From: Micromonospora chaiyaphumensis
GTDB taxonomy: Bacteria; Actinomycetota; Actinomycetes; Mycobacteriales; Micromonosporaceae
Reading direction: 5' to 3'
Assembly: GCF_900091435.1 (NCBI RefSeq)
Contig: NZ_FMCS01000009.1
Span: 124,001-188,000 of the forward strand
Length of the DNA: 64,000 nt
Under the pieces are notes generated by a model, which searched no databases, had not been told where the DNA came from, and was given only the letters and a program-made list of their open reading frames with translations. This document shows positions 15,468 through 23,952 of this stretch, in pieces. Made by a program: the position numbers and the translations under genes. Positions within the stretch are counted from its first letter, which is position 1. Each line of letters starts with the position of its first letter.

Positions 15468-16259
15468 TCAGCGCGGCCGGGCCTCGGCGAGCAGCGTGGT
15501 CGCCGGCGCGCAGCGACCGCACGGGGTGAAGCCCAGCCCGACCGCCTCGGCGACCGGGAGCGGCTCGTCGGCCCGGCCCACCAGTTGGGCGCAGCCGGGC
15601 AGGTGGAAGCGGGGGTGGCCGTCGACCACGCGGACCTCGCCGTCGAGCCGGACCAGCCGGGCGACCTCCCCGTCGGTGAGGAACTCGGCGGGCGGCTCGC
15701 CCTCGAACGGGCCGCCGGGCGCCGGTGACGTGGGCGCCGGTGAGGTGGGCGCCGACCCGTCGAACGCCGCCTCGGCACGGGACGGGCCGCGTGGGGCGGG
15801 CGGCGAGTAGGGCTCGCCCGGCGGATCGAACGCGGCGGCCGGCGAGTAGGGCTCCGCCGGCGGATAGGAATCGGCCGGCGGATAGGGCTCGGCCGGCGGG
15901 TACGGCTCGGCCGGCGGGTCGAACGCCGCGGCCGGCGGGTCGGACGGGTCGGTCACCGGTGGACCGGGTGGTTGCCGCCACCCGGGTCCACCGGTGCCGA
16001 CCGTCGACGTGTGGTGCGGGACCGGGATCTCCGGCTCGTCCGGGGACGGGCCGGTCGGCGCGGTCCGGCGGCGCGGCCCGGTCTCCCGGCCCGCCGCTGC
16101 CCGGGCCGCGGCCGCCTGTCGGGTGCCCGCCACGAGGGCGACGGCAGCCAGGAGGCTGGCCGCGATCGAGGTGATCAGCAGCGGGCTGGACCCACCGGCC
16201 AGCCCGGCGACCAGGAGCACGACGGCGACGAGGATGAGCGGGATGCTGGCTGCTATCAC
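15468..16259 (-). CDS. Two-helix membrane protein with Pro-Tyr repeats and Cys-rich C-terminal domain
   Basis: 263 residues. TM helices at about 3-20 and 27-44 precede a long Pro-rich linker with PPAEPYPP-type repeats (residues about 105-150). The conserved-looking C-terminal 70 residues read FLTDGEVARLVRLDGEVRVVDG, then HLPGCAQLVG and GFTPCGRCAPATTLL. The H-x3-C and C-x2-C spacing suggests a metal site, like the Ada-like or zinc-ribbon modules found in similar actinobacterial proteins. Function unknown. GTG start. It is coupled to the DUF167 gene. Confidence 0.7.
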   Translation of the reverse strand: MIAASIPLILVAVVLLVAGLAGGSSPLLITSIAASLLAAVALVAGTRQAAAARAAAGRETGPRRRTAPTGPSPDEPEIPVPHHTSTVGTGGPGWRQPPGPPVTDPSDPPAAAFDPPAEPYPPAEPYPPADSYPPAEPYSPAAAFDPPGEPYSPPAPRGPSRAEAAFDGSAPTSPAPTSPAPGGPFEGEPPAEFLTDGEVARLVRLDGEVRVVDGHPRFHLPGCAQLVGRADEPLPVAEAVGLGFTPCGRCAPATTLLAEARPR

Positions 16260-16335
16260 GGCTCACCCCCGGCCGCGTCGTGTCGATCGTCGGTGCGGTC
16301 GGTGGCCGCCGCGGGGACGGCCACCGACGGCGGGA

Positions 16336-17142
16336 TCAGCGGCCGGACTCGAGCGAGCCCGCGCGGCCCCCGCCGTAGGAGCCGGCGAGGCCGGCGGTGG
16401 CGAGGCCGTTGCTGCCCCCGGTGGCACGGGTGCCCTCGGAGCGGTTCATCTCGACCTCGAGGCCCTGGCCGCGACCGTCGAGGTCACGCAGCTGGCTCTC
16501 CAGGTAGGCCTTGAGGCGGGTGCGGTACTCGCGCTCGAACTGCTTGAGCTCCTCGATGTGCTTCTGCAGCGCCGTGCGCTTGGCGTCCAGGCCGCCCATG
16601 GCCTCCTGGTGCCGCTGGCGGGCGTCCCGCTCCAGGGCGTCGGCCTTGGCGCGGGCCTCGCGGGTGACCTCCTCGGCCTTGGAACGGGCCTCGGAGAGCA
16701 GCTGGTCGGCCTCGCGCCGGGCGTCGGAAACGTGGTCGTCGGCGGTGCGCTGGGCCATCATGAGCACTCGCAGCGCCTGCTGCTCGCCGTCGGCGGCGGA
16801 GGCCGCCGGGCCACCCTGGGCACGGACCTGCTCCAGCTCGGCCTGCATCGCCCGCGCCGCCTGCTCGGCGGCCGCCTTGTCGCGCTGCACCCGGTCGAGC
16901 TGGGCCTTGACGTCGTTGAGCTCCGCCGCGAGCCGGGCGTCGCCGCCGGGGCCGGCGGGAGCCCCGCCCCGACCGCCGCGCTCCACCTGGGCGCGCAGCT
17001 CGTTGTTCTCCTCGATCAGACGGGCAAGCTCGCGCTCGACCTCGTCCAGGAAGGCGTCGACCTCCTCCTCGTCATACCCCCGCTTGCCGATCGGCGGCTT
17101 TTTGAAGGCGACGTTGTGGACGTCGGCCGGGGTCAGCGGCAT
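16336..17142 (-). CDS. divIVA: DivIVA-domain polar growth and septum-site protein (Wag31-like)
   Basis: 268 residues. The conserved N-terminal membrane-binding domain is MPLTPADVHNVAFKKPPIGKRGYDEEEVDAFLDEVE, followed by long coiled coils (about 30-60 and 85-235) separated by a Gly/Pro-rich linker GGRGGAPAGPGG. In actinobacteria it recruits wall synthesis to hyphal or cell poles. It sits in the usual place at the end of the dcw cluster after yggT. ATG with an upstream GAGG supports the start. Confidence 0.94.
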   Translation of the reverse strand: MPLTPADVHNVAFKKPPIGKRGYDEEEVDAFLDEVERELARLIEENNELRAQVERGGRGGAPAGPGGDARLAAELNDVKAQLDRVQRDKAAAEQAARAMQAELEQVRAQGGPAASAADGEQQALRVLMMAQRTADDHVSDARREADQLLSEARSKAEEVTREARAKADALERDARQRHQEAMGGLDAKRTALQKHIEELKQFEREYRTRLKAYLESQLRDLDGRGQGLEVEMNRSEGTRATGGSNGLATAGLAGSYGGGRAGSLESGR

Positions 17143-17183
17143 CGAAACTCCTCGGGTCAGTTGCGGCCGCGAAAGCGCTCTGG

Positions 17184-17489
17184 TCAGGCAAAGGCCAGGA
17201 TCAGGCGCCTAAACACGAACTCCATCAGCACGAACAGGATAACCAGGAGCACAAGGGAGGCCAGGTCGATGCTCACGGTACCAATTCGCAGTGGTGGGAT
17301 CACACGCCTCAACGCGCGCAGGGGCGGATCAGTGACGCTCCACACGACTTCCAATCCCGCCGATGCTCCACGGCCCGGTTGCCAGCGGCGACCATAGGCC
17401 AGAACAGCCCCCAGGACAAATCGGGCCAACAGCACAAGCAGGAAGAAATACAGGAGCAGATAGAGCACCTGGAACAGGATCGACAACAC
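17184..17489 (-). CDS. YggT-family membrane protein
   Basis: 101 residues, two hydrophobic stretches (LFQVLYLLLYFFLLVLLARFVLG and LASLVLLVILFVLMEFVF) around the family motif WSVTDPPLRALRRVIPPLRIGTVSIDLA. YggT/YlmG proteins are linked to septum placement or envelope stress, and the gene regularly sits between sepF and divIVA, as here. GTG start. The coding strand is noticeably less G+C-rich than its neighbours, as expected for a hydrophobic protein. Confidence 0.92.
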   Translation of the reverse strand: MLSILFQVLYLLLYFFLLVLLARFVLGAVLAYGRRWQPGRGASAGLEVVWSVTDPPLRALRRVIPPLRIGTVSIDLASLVLLVILFVLMEFVFRRLILAFA

Positions 17490-17517
17490 GGCAGGCGACG
17501 TCCCTCGGTCGTGCGGG

Positions 17518-18213
17518 CTAGCTCAGGCTGAAAAAGCCGCCCTCAGCGATCTTGGCCTTGTCCTCCGCGGTGACCTGGACGTTGGCCGGTGAGAGCAGGA
17601 ACACCCGGTTGGTCACGCGCTCGATCGTACCGCGCAGGCCGAACGCGAGCCCGGCAGCGAAGTCGACCAGACGGCGGGCGTCCGCCTCGTCCATCTCGGT
17701 GAGGTTGATGATCACCGGCACGCCGTCGCGGAAGTGCTCACCGATGGTGCGCGCCTCGCGGTAGGTGGTCGGGTGCAACGTGGTGATCTGGTAGCGCTGC
17801 TCGTCCTCGGGCGCCACGGCCCGCTCGCGCGGCTGGGCCTGCGGAGCCAGGGCGAGGTTGTCCCGCGTGTGGTAGGTCAGCGCGCCGGAGGTCTCGCCCG
17901 CGCCGGAGCGGGTGATCGACCGGACGCTGGACCGCTCGGTCCGCTCCGGCCGCTCCACCTCGGCGCGGTCGGCCTCGGCGGCGCGGCTCGACGCGCGCTC
18001 GGTCAGCCGGCCACGGTCGCCGGTCCGCCCGCGGGTCGCCGGCGGCTCCTCGGACTCGTCGTCCTCGTCGTCGGCGAACTCCTCCGCGTAGCGGCTCGAC
18101 CGGTAGCGCGACTCGCGGTAGCCACCCTTGTCGTAGCCACCGTCCTCGTACGCCCGCTCATCGTCCTCCTCGACGAGACCGAGCCAGACCCCCGCCTTGC
18201 GCAGTGCACCCAT
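17518..18213 (-). CDS. sepF: Cell-division protein SepF
   Basis: 231 residues. The N-terminal amphipathic membrane anchor is MGALRKAGVWLGLVEED, then an acidic/Tyr-rich disordered region (residues about 15-120) and the C-terminal SepF domain (YQITTLHPTTYREARTIGEHFRDGVPVIINL through FFSLS). SepF tethers FtsZ to the membrane, the essential role in FtsA-lacking actinobacteria. I start at the ATG preceded by GGAAGGGCGCGGGG rather than an in-frame upstream start. Confidence 0.93.
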   Translation of the reverse strand: MGALRKAGVWLGLVEEDDERAYEDGGYDKGGYRESRYRSSRYAEEFADDEDDESEEPPATRGRTGDRGRLTERASSRAAEADRAEVERPERTERSSVRSITRSGAGETSGALTYHTRDNLALAPQAQPRERAVAPEDEQRYQITTLHPTTYREARTIGEHFRDGVPVIINLTEMDEADARRLVDFAAGLAFGLRGTIERVTNRVFLLSPANVQVTAEDKAKIAEGGFFSLS

Positions 18214-18355
18214 CCCCGCGCCCTTCCGTCCGCCGTGCGGCACGCGCCCCCGTGCCGTGTCGCTTGATCACGAGTGGACAACGATGCCCATCGGACCGGA
18301 TCGGCAATCCCCTGGCGAGCGATTCGCGGTCCGCTCGCCACGGCCCCCGGCTACG

Positions 18356-18368
18356 GGAACGCCGTTCC
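18356..18368. promoter_or_regulatory. Palindrome upstream of sepF
   Basis: GGAACGCCGTTCC is a perfect 6+1+6 palindrome in the 194-bp gap between sepF and yggS, next to an unusually AT-rich stretch (TGATGTAATTTGCTTC, 18379-18394). On the minus strand TTGTTC lies just upstream and TAGCCG 16 nt on, a possible weak promoter for sepF. The regulator is unknown. Confidence 0.35.
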
Positions 18369-18407
18369 TGAACAACACTGATGTAATTTGCTTCTTTCGC
18401 GGTCAGG

Positions 18408-19154
18408 CTACCGCAGCGTGGGGCGCATTCCGAGCAACGCGCTACCGACGCGGACATGTGTCGCGCCGTACCCGATCGCGATTTCCAGATCGCCGCTCAT
18501 TCCCGCGGAGAGCACCGTCGCACCGGGATGATCGACGCGGAATCGCGCCGCCACCTCGGCCAGCCGGGCGAACGCCCGCTCGGGCTCCCAGCCCAGCGGG
18601 GCGACCGCCATGAGGCCGGCGAGCCGCAACCCGCCGGCCCCGGCCACCGCCGCCGCCACCGGGGCGAGGCCCCGGTCCGGGTCGGCCGCGTCCGGCAGCG
18701 CCCCGCCGCGGGCCGGGTCGCCGTCGACGCTCACCTGCACGAGCACGTCCAGCGGCCGGTCCCGGGCGGCGGCCGCCGCGCCGTCCAGAGCGGTCGCCAG
18801 CCGCACGCTGTCGACCGACTGGACCACGTCGGCATAGCGGACCACCGAGCGGGCCTTGTTGCGCTGGAGCTGGCCGATGAAGTGCCAGCGCGGCACGGCA
18901 CCGGCGGCGGCCGCCTCGGCGGCCTTCGGTGCCGCCTCCTGGTCGCGGTTCTCCCCCACGTCGGTCACCCCGAGCCCGGCCAGCGCGACCACGTCGGCGG
19001 CCGGGTACGTCTTCGTCACCGCGACCAGCGTGACCTCGCCCCGGTCCCGGCCGGCCGCCGCACAGGCGTCGGCGATGCGGGCCCGGACCCGGGCGAGGCC
19101 GGCCGCGAGCTCGGCGCGACGGTCGGGTCGCACCGTGGTCGGTGAGTCGGTCAT
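18408..19154 (-). CDS. YggS/PLPBP pyridoxal-phosphate homeostasis protein
   Basis: 248 residues, alanine-racemase-like barrel without a second domain. PLP lysine in VTLVAVTKTYPAADVV, then VGENRDQEAAPKA, the WHFIGQLQRNKARSVV motif, and LSAGMSGDLEIAIGYGATHVRVGSALLG. It binds PLP and controls PLP and amino-acid homeostasis, with no known catalysis. It follows ftsZ by 9 nt and precedes sepF, as in other actinobacteria. A pgeF-type gene that often lies between ftsZ and yggS is absent here. Confidence 0.93.
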   Translation of the reverse strand: MTDSPTTVRPDRRAELAAGLARVRARIADACAAAGRDRGEVTLVAVTKTYPAADVVALAGLGVTDVGENRDQEAAPKAAEAAAAGAVPRWHFIGQLQRNKARSVVRYADVVQSVDSVRLATALDGAAAAARDRPLDVLVQVSVDGDPARGGALPDAADPDRGLAPVAAAVAGAGGLRLAGLMAVAPLGWEPERAFARLAEVAARFRVDHPGATVLSAGMSGDLEIAIGYGATHVRVGSALLGMRPTLR

Positions 19155-19163
19155 CGGCGCGGC

Positions 19164-20279
19164 TCAGGAACCGTTCTTGAGGAAGTCGGGCACGTCGACG
19201 TCGTCGAAGAGCACCCGGCGCGGCGACTGCTGCGGTGCCGGCATGGTGGCCGGCGGGCTGACCGGTGCGTTCGGCTGCGTCGGCGGGTTCTGGTTGGTCT
19301 TGCGGGACGGCTCGACCGCCTTGTAAGCGGGCGCACCCCCGTCGAAGCCCGCCGCGATCACGGTCACCCGCACCTCGTCGCCGAGCGCGTCGTCGATGAC
19401 CGCACCGAAGATGATGTTGGCGTCCGGGTGGGCCGCGTCGGTGACCAGCTGGGCGGCGTCGTTGATCTCGAACAGGCCCAGGTCGGAACCGCCGGCGATG
19501 GAGAGCAGCACGCCCCGCGCGCCGTCCATGCTCTGCTCCAGCAGCGGGCTGGAGATGGCCGCCTCGGCCGCCTCCACGGCGCGGTTCTCACCGCGGGCGC
19601 TGCCGATGCCCATGAGCGCGCTGCCGGCGCCGCTCATCACGCTCTTCACGTCGGCGAAGTCCAGGTTGATCAGACCCGGCGTCGTGATCAGGTCGGTGAT
19701 GCCCTGGACACCGGAGAGGAGCACCTGGTCCGCGGTGCGGAAGGCGTCCATCATGGAGATGTTCCGGTCACCGAGCGCGAGCAGCCGGTCGTTCGGGATC
19801 ACGATGAGCGTGTCGCACTGGTTGCGCAGCTCCTCGATGCCGGCCTCGGCCTGCACCTGGCGGCGCTTGCCCTCGAAGGAGAACGGCCGGGTGACCACGC
19901 CGATGGTGAGCGCGCCGAGCTTGCGGGCGATGTTGGCCACCACGGGCGCGCCGCCGGTGCCGGTGCCGCCGCCCTCGCCGCAGGTCACGAAGACCATGTC
20001 GGCGCCCTTGAGCACCTCCTCGATCTCGTCGCGGTGGTCCTCGGCGGCGTTCTTGCCCACGTCGGGATTGGCGCCGGCGCCCAGGCCGCGGGTCAACTCC
20101 CGGCCGACGTCGAGCTTGACGTCGGCGTCACTCATCAGCAGCGCCTGCGCATCGGTGTTGATCGCGATGAACTCGACGCCCTTGAGCCCAACCTCGATCA
20201 TCCGGTTGACGGCGTTCACGCCGCCGCCCCCGATGCCGACGACCTTGATGACCGCCAGGTAGTTGTGCGGAGGTGTCAT
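19164..20279 (-). CDS. ftsZ: Cell-division GTPase FtsZ
   Basis: 371 residues. GTP-binding signature GGGTGTG at 103-109, N-terminal VVGIGGGGVNAVNRM, T7 synergy loop NLDFADVKSVMSGAG near residue 205, a disordered linker (NQNPPTQPNAPVSPPA) and the C-terminal interaction peptide DDVDVPDFLKNGS that binds SepF. It polymerises into the division ring. ATG 20279 follows AAAGGACCGGAG; the upstream in-frame codons lack a ribosome site. Expressed from its own promoter at 20383-20411. Confidence 0.97.
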   Translation of the reverse strand: MTPPHNYLAVIKVVGIGGGGVNAVNRMIEVGLKGVEFIAINTDAQALLMSDADVKLDVGRELTRGLGAGANPDVGKNAAEDHRDEIEEVLKGADMVFVTCGEGGGTGTGGAPVVANIARKLGALTIGVVTRPFSFEGKRRQVQAEAGIEELRNQCDTLIVIPNDRLLALGDRNISMMDAFRTADQVLLSGVQGITDLITTPGLINLDFADVKSVMSGAGSALMGIGSARGENRAVEAAEAAISSPLLEQSMDGARGVLLSIAGGSDLGLFEINDAAQLVTDAAHPDANIIFGAVIDDALGDEVRVTVIAAGFDGGAPAYKAVEPSRKTNQNPPTQPNAPVSPPATMPAPQQSPRRVLFDDVDVPDFLKNGS

Positions 20280-20382
20280 CTCCGGTCCTTTCCCTTCGAG
20301 ATTGGCATGGGCCGACCCCACACGGCTTGGCCAGACCAGCGGCGGAGCATTTCCCAGCTGTTCCGAGGGCTGAAACCCTCAC

Positions 20383-20411
20383 CCTCTACTAGAGGCTTAG
20401 AGCGATGTCAA
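20383..20411 (-). promoter_or_regulatory. ftsZ promoter with consensus -35 TTGACA
   Basis: Minus strand: -35 TTGACA (20411-20406), 17-nt spacer, -10 TAGAGG (20388-20383). The -10 forms one arm of the palindrome CCTCTA-C-TAGAGG (20383-20395), and a GAGGG/CCCTC stem follows at 20365-20380. The leader is about 100 nt. This is one of the few full -35/-10 promoters in the window. It explains how ftsZ is transcribed apart from ftsQ across the 238-bp gap 20280-20517. Confidence 0.6.
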
Positions 20412-20517
20412 CCACTGATCTCTTCGGGGCAACGTATGCGCCGCCGCGCGCTGAGCCAAGGACCTTTCCGGCGTGTCGCCCGGGGAGCGGGCCGGCTCAC
20501 GTCGCCGCACCGGCGGA

Positions 20518-21336
20518 TCACTGGAAGGTGACCACGTCCGGTGCGCTGACGTCGATGGTGTCGGCCTTCCGACCCAGCAGGGCGGTGGCCACCTTGGACT
20601 TGTCCGGGCTGCGGGTCGCGTCGCCCCAGACCACCCTCCGGTCGTCGCGCAGCAGCAGGGTGATCCGGGCCAGCCCGGCCACGTCCACCGCGACCAGCTC
20701 GGCCCGCAGCTTCGGGCTGAGCGCGGCGAGCACGTCCAGCCCGGCCCGGGTGCCGGGGTCGTCGGGGGCCGGCCGGCCGACCCGGACGACCGGCAGCCCG
20801 GCAGGGGCCTGGTCCAGGGTCTGGAAGACCACGCCGGCGCGGTCGACGACCGCCCAGCGCTCGCCCTGCGGCACGGCGGCCGCCGGGCTGCGCTCCACCA
20901 CCCGGATCACCAGGGCGCCCGGCCAGTCCCGCTCCACCGTGGCCCGCTCCACCGGGGCGAGCACGCCGACCCGGCGGGCGGTCGCGGCCAGGTCCACCCG
21001 GGCCAGCGGGGCGTCGTCGGGCACGGCCGCGGCGTCGCGCACCTCGACCGGGGTGACCAGCGTCGCGCCGACCACCCGCACCTCCCGGACGCCGAACAGG
21101 CCGGTGCCGAGCACGGTCCAGGCGACCAGCCCGGCGATCGCCAGCACGGCGACGGTGACCGCCCAGGGCAGCGCGGCGCGCATCCGCCGCTGCCGCGCCC
21201 GGGCCATGAAGCGCCGGGTGGACGGGGGTACGGCATCGGCGCCGGCCCGGACCAGCTGCCACCGCCGGACCGGGTTGCGCCGGCCGGCCCCGCCGTCCTG
21301 GCCAGGGGTACGGCCGCGGGCCGGGCCGGGGCTCAT
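20518..21336 (-). CDS. ftsQ: Cell-division protein FtsQ (DivIB)
   Basis: 272 residues: basic cytoplasmic tail (about 1-55), one TM helix (LPWAVTVAVLAIAGLVAWTVLG), then the POTRA domain starting FGVREVRVVGATLVTPVEVRDAAAV and the beta domain (VVERSPAAAVPQGERWAVVDRAGVVF). It forms the divisome core with FtsL and FtsB. ATG 21336 overlaps the murC TGA as ATGA. Confidence 0.92.
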   Translation of the reverse strand: MSPGPARGRTPGQDGGAGRRNPVRRWQLVRAGADAVPPSTRRFMARARQRRMRAALPWAVTVAVLAIAGLVAWTVLGTGLFGVREVRVVGATLVTPVEVRDAAAVPDDAPLARVDLAATARRVGVLAPVERATVERDWPGALVIRVVERSPAAAVPQGERWAVVDRAGVVFQTLDQAPAGLPVVRVGRPAPDDPGTRAGLDVLAALSPKLRAELVAVDVAGLARITLLLRDDRRVVWGDATRSPDKSKVATALLGRKADTIDVSAPDVVTFQ

Positions 21337-22814
21337 CCGGCCGTGGCGGCCGCGCCGTCCGGGTCGACGCCGGTGCCGATCGCCGCGGTGCCACCGGTCC
21401 GGGCCAGCAGGGCGTCGAGCAGCTGGTCGCCCATCAGCGAGATCGGCGGCGCGCCCATGGTCACCACCACGTCGCCCGGCCGGGCCCGGCGGGCCACCTC
21501 GGCCGGCACGTCGTCCCACGCCTCGACGAAGACCTTCCGGTCGGGCGGCAGCGGCACCACCGACAGCAGCGCGGCCGAGCCCTCGCCGGGCTGGCGCAGC
21601 TCGCCCGGGCCGAAGACCTCCAGCAGCACCAGCTCGTCGGCGATGCCGAGCGCGGCGGCGATCTCCGCTTGGAGGTCGCGCGTGCGGTAGAGCCGGTAGG
21701 GCTGGAAGACCACGATGAGCCGGCCGTCGCCGGCCACCTCACGCAGCGTCTGCAGGGCCAGCGTCATCGAGGTCGGGTGGTAGGCGTACTCGTCGTAGAC
21801 CAGCACGCCGTCGGCGACGCCCTTGCGCTCGAAGCGCCGCCGCACGCCGGGGAACGCGCCGAGCGCGGCCTCCGCCGCCGTGATCGGCAGCTCCAGCAGG
21901 TACGCGGCGAGCACCGCGGAGGCGCTGTTGAGCCCCATGTGCCGCCCCGGCACCGGGAGCCGGATCTCGCCCAGCGACCGGCCCTCGATCTCGGCCAGGT
22001 AGCGCACCCCCTGCGCGGAGGAAGCCATCCCGCTGAGCCTCAGGTCGGCGTCGGCGGACTCGCCGTACGTCCAGACCCGGCGCCCCTCGGCCCGCAGCGT
22101 CTTGGCCAGCCGGCGCCCGCCCGGGTCGTCGGCGCAGGTGACGATGAAGCCCTCGGGATCGGTGAGCCGGGCGAACTCGGCGAAGGTCGCCTCCAGGTTG
22201 GCCAGGTCGCCGTAGGTGTTGAGGTGGTCGGCCTCGATGTTCGTGATGATCGACACGTACGGGCGGTAGATGAGGAACGAGCGGTCGCTCTCGTCCGCCT
22301 CGACCACGAAGTGCTCGCCCGTGCCGTGGTGGGCGCCGGAGCCGACCTCGGAGATCTCGCCGCCGATCACGAAGGACGGGTCGGCGCCGGCCTGCTGGAG
22401 CACCATGGTGACCATCGAGGTGGTGGTGGTCTTGCCGTGGGTGCCCGCGACGGCCACGGTGCGACGGCCGGTCATGGCGGCCGCGAGGGCCTCGGAGCGG
22501 TGCAGCACCCGCAGGCCGCGCCGGCGCGCCTCGACCATCTCCAGGTGGTCCTGCGGGATGGCCGACGAGTAGACGACCGTGTCCACGCCGTCGAGGTTGG
22601 CCGCCTCGTGGCTCATGTGGATGGTGCCGCCGAGCGCCCGCAGGCCGGCGAGGGACGGCCACTCCCGCAGCTCGCTGCCGGAGACCGGCAGGCCCCGGGT
22701 GAGGAAGAGCCGGGCCAGGCCGCTCATGCCGACGCCGCCCACCCCGATGAGATGGATCCGGCCCAGGTCCTCCGCGGTCATCGTGCCGGCGGGGGTGAAC
22801 TGCGCGGTGTTCAT
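21333..22814 (-). CDS. murC: UDP-N-acetylmuramate--L-alanine ligase MurC
   Basis: 493 residues. Rossmann start IHLIGVGGVGMSGLARLFL, ATP loop VAGTHGKTTTTSMV, EADESDRSFL, and ARPGDVVVTMGAPPI at the C-terminus. It adds the first amino acid to UDP-MurNAc. In Micromonospora position 1 of the stem peptide is often Gly, so its substrate may be Gly here (established chemistry for the genus, not visible in the sequence). It lies 31 nt downstream of murG and overlaps ftsQ. Confidence 0.95.
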   Translation of the reverse strand: MNTAQFTPAGTMTAEDLGRIHLIGVGGVGMSGLARLFLTRGLPVSGSELREWPSLAGLRALGGTIHMSHEAANLDGVDTVVYSSAIPQDHLEMVEARRRGLRVLHRSEALAAAMTGRRTVAVAGTHGKTTTTSMVTMVLQQAGADPSFVIGGEISEVGSGAHHGTGEHFVVEADESDRSFLIYRPYVSIITNIEADHLNTYGDLANLEATFAEFARLTDPEGFIVTCADDPGGRRLAKTLRAEGRRVWTYGESADADLRLSGMASSAQGVRYLAEIEGRSLGEIRLPVPGRHMGLNSASAVLAAYLLELPITAAEAALGAFPGVRRRFERKGVADGVLVYDEYAYHPTSMTLALQTLREVAGDGRLIVVFQPYRLYRTRDLQAEIAAALGIADELVLLEVFGPGELRQPGEGSAALLSVVPLPPDRKVFVEAWDDVPAEVARRARPGDVVVTMGAPPISLMGDQLLDALLARTGGTAAIGTGVDPDGAAATAG

Positions 22815-22845
22815 GCGACGTACCTTCCGGTCGCGGCGGCCGCCA

Positions 22846-23952
22846 TCAGCGGCTCACCGCCTCGTAGACGAAGTTCAGCAGGGCCACGTCGCCGTCGCGG
22901 CGGCCGTACGCGGCCGCGGCGGCACCCATCGCGGCGAGCCGCTGCGGGTCCCGGATCAGCGGGATCACCGTGCGCTCCACCCAGGCCGGGGTCACCTCGG
23001 CGTCGTCGACGAGCAGCCCCCCGCCCGCCTCCACCACGGGCAGCGCGTTGCGCTTCTGCTCCTGGTTGCTGTGCGGGTACGGCACGTAGATGGTGGGCAG
23101 GCCGATGGCGGCCACCTCGGCGCAGGTCATGGCGCCGCCGCGGCCCAGCATCAGGTCGGCGGCCGCGTAGCCCAGCTCCATCTCGGACAGGTAGGGCAGG
23201 GTCACGTACGGCACCGGCAGGTCGGTGGGGACCGAGACCGGCTCGTTGCGGGCGCCGATCACGTGCAGCACCTGCACGCCGTTGCGGGCCAGTTCCTTGG
23301 CCGCGCCGGAGACCGCCAGGTTGATCGAGCGGGCGCCCTGCGAGCCGCCGGCCACGAAGAGCACCGGCAGGTCGGGGCGGAGGCCGAAGTGGGCTCGGGC
23401 GGCGTTGCGCACGGCGGCCCGGTCCAGCCCGGCGATGCCCCGGCGCAGCGGCACCCCGACCACCCGGGCGTCGCGCAGCGACTCGGCCTGCGCCGGCTGG
23501 TGCGGGAAGCCGACCGCCACGTTCTTGGTGAACTTCATGCCGAGCCGGTTGGCCACGCCCGGCGGCACGTTCACCTCGTGGATGACGATGGGCAGCTCGC
23601 GCCGCCACGCGGCCAGGTAGCCGGGGACCGACACGTACCCGCCGAAGCCGATCACGACGTCGGCGCGTACCTCGTCGAGGATCTTGCCCGCGGCGCGGGC
23701 GGCCTTCCACATCCGGTCCGGGGTGCGCACGAGGCTCATGTTGACCGAGCGGGGCAGCTGGTAGGCCGGGATCTGGCGCAGGTCGTAGCCGGCCGGCGGG
23801 ATCAGCTCGTTCTCCAGCCCCTTCGGTGTGCCGAGGCAGGTGATCCGGACGCTCGGGTCGTGTCGGCGCAGGCAGTCGGCGAAGGCGAGCAACGGGTAGA
23901 TGTGTCCACCCGTGCCGCCTCCGCAGAGCACCACCGAACGCAGCGGACCCAT
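22846..23952 (-). CDS. murG: Lipid II synthase glycosyltransferase MurG
   Basis: 368 residues, GT-B fold. N-terminal VVLCGGGTGGHIYPLLAFADCL, membrane-association segment VIGFGGYVSVPGYLAAW, VIHEVNVPPGVANRLG, and the C-terminal UDP-GlcNAc site LGRGGAMTCAEVAAIGLPTIYVPYPHSNQEQKRNA (key residues GGA, E, QEQ). It transfers GlcNAc to lipid I. ATG 23952 overlaps the ftsW stop (TGATG) and has AGAGGAG upstream. Confidence 0.95.
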   Translation of the reverse strand: MGPLRSVVLCGGGTGGHIYPLLAFADCLRRHDPSVRITCLGTPKGLENELIPPAGYDLRQIPAYQLPRSVNMSLVRTPDRMWKAARAAGKILDEVRADVVIGFGGYVSVPGYLAAWRRELPIVIHEVNVPPGVANRLGMKFTKNVAVGFPHQPAQAESLRDARVVGVPLRRGIAGLDRAAVRNAARAHFGLRPDLPVLFVAGGSQGARSINLAVSGAAKELARNGVQVLHVIGARNEPVSVPTDLPVPYVTLPYLSEMELGYAAADLMLGRGGAMTCAEVAAIGLPTIYVPYPHSNQEQKRNALPVVEAGGGLLVDDAEVTPAWVERTVIPLIRDPQRLAAMGAAAAAYGRRDGDVALLNFVYEAVSR

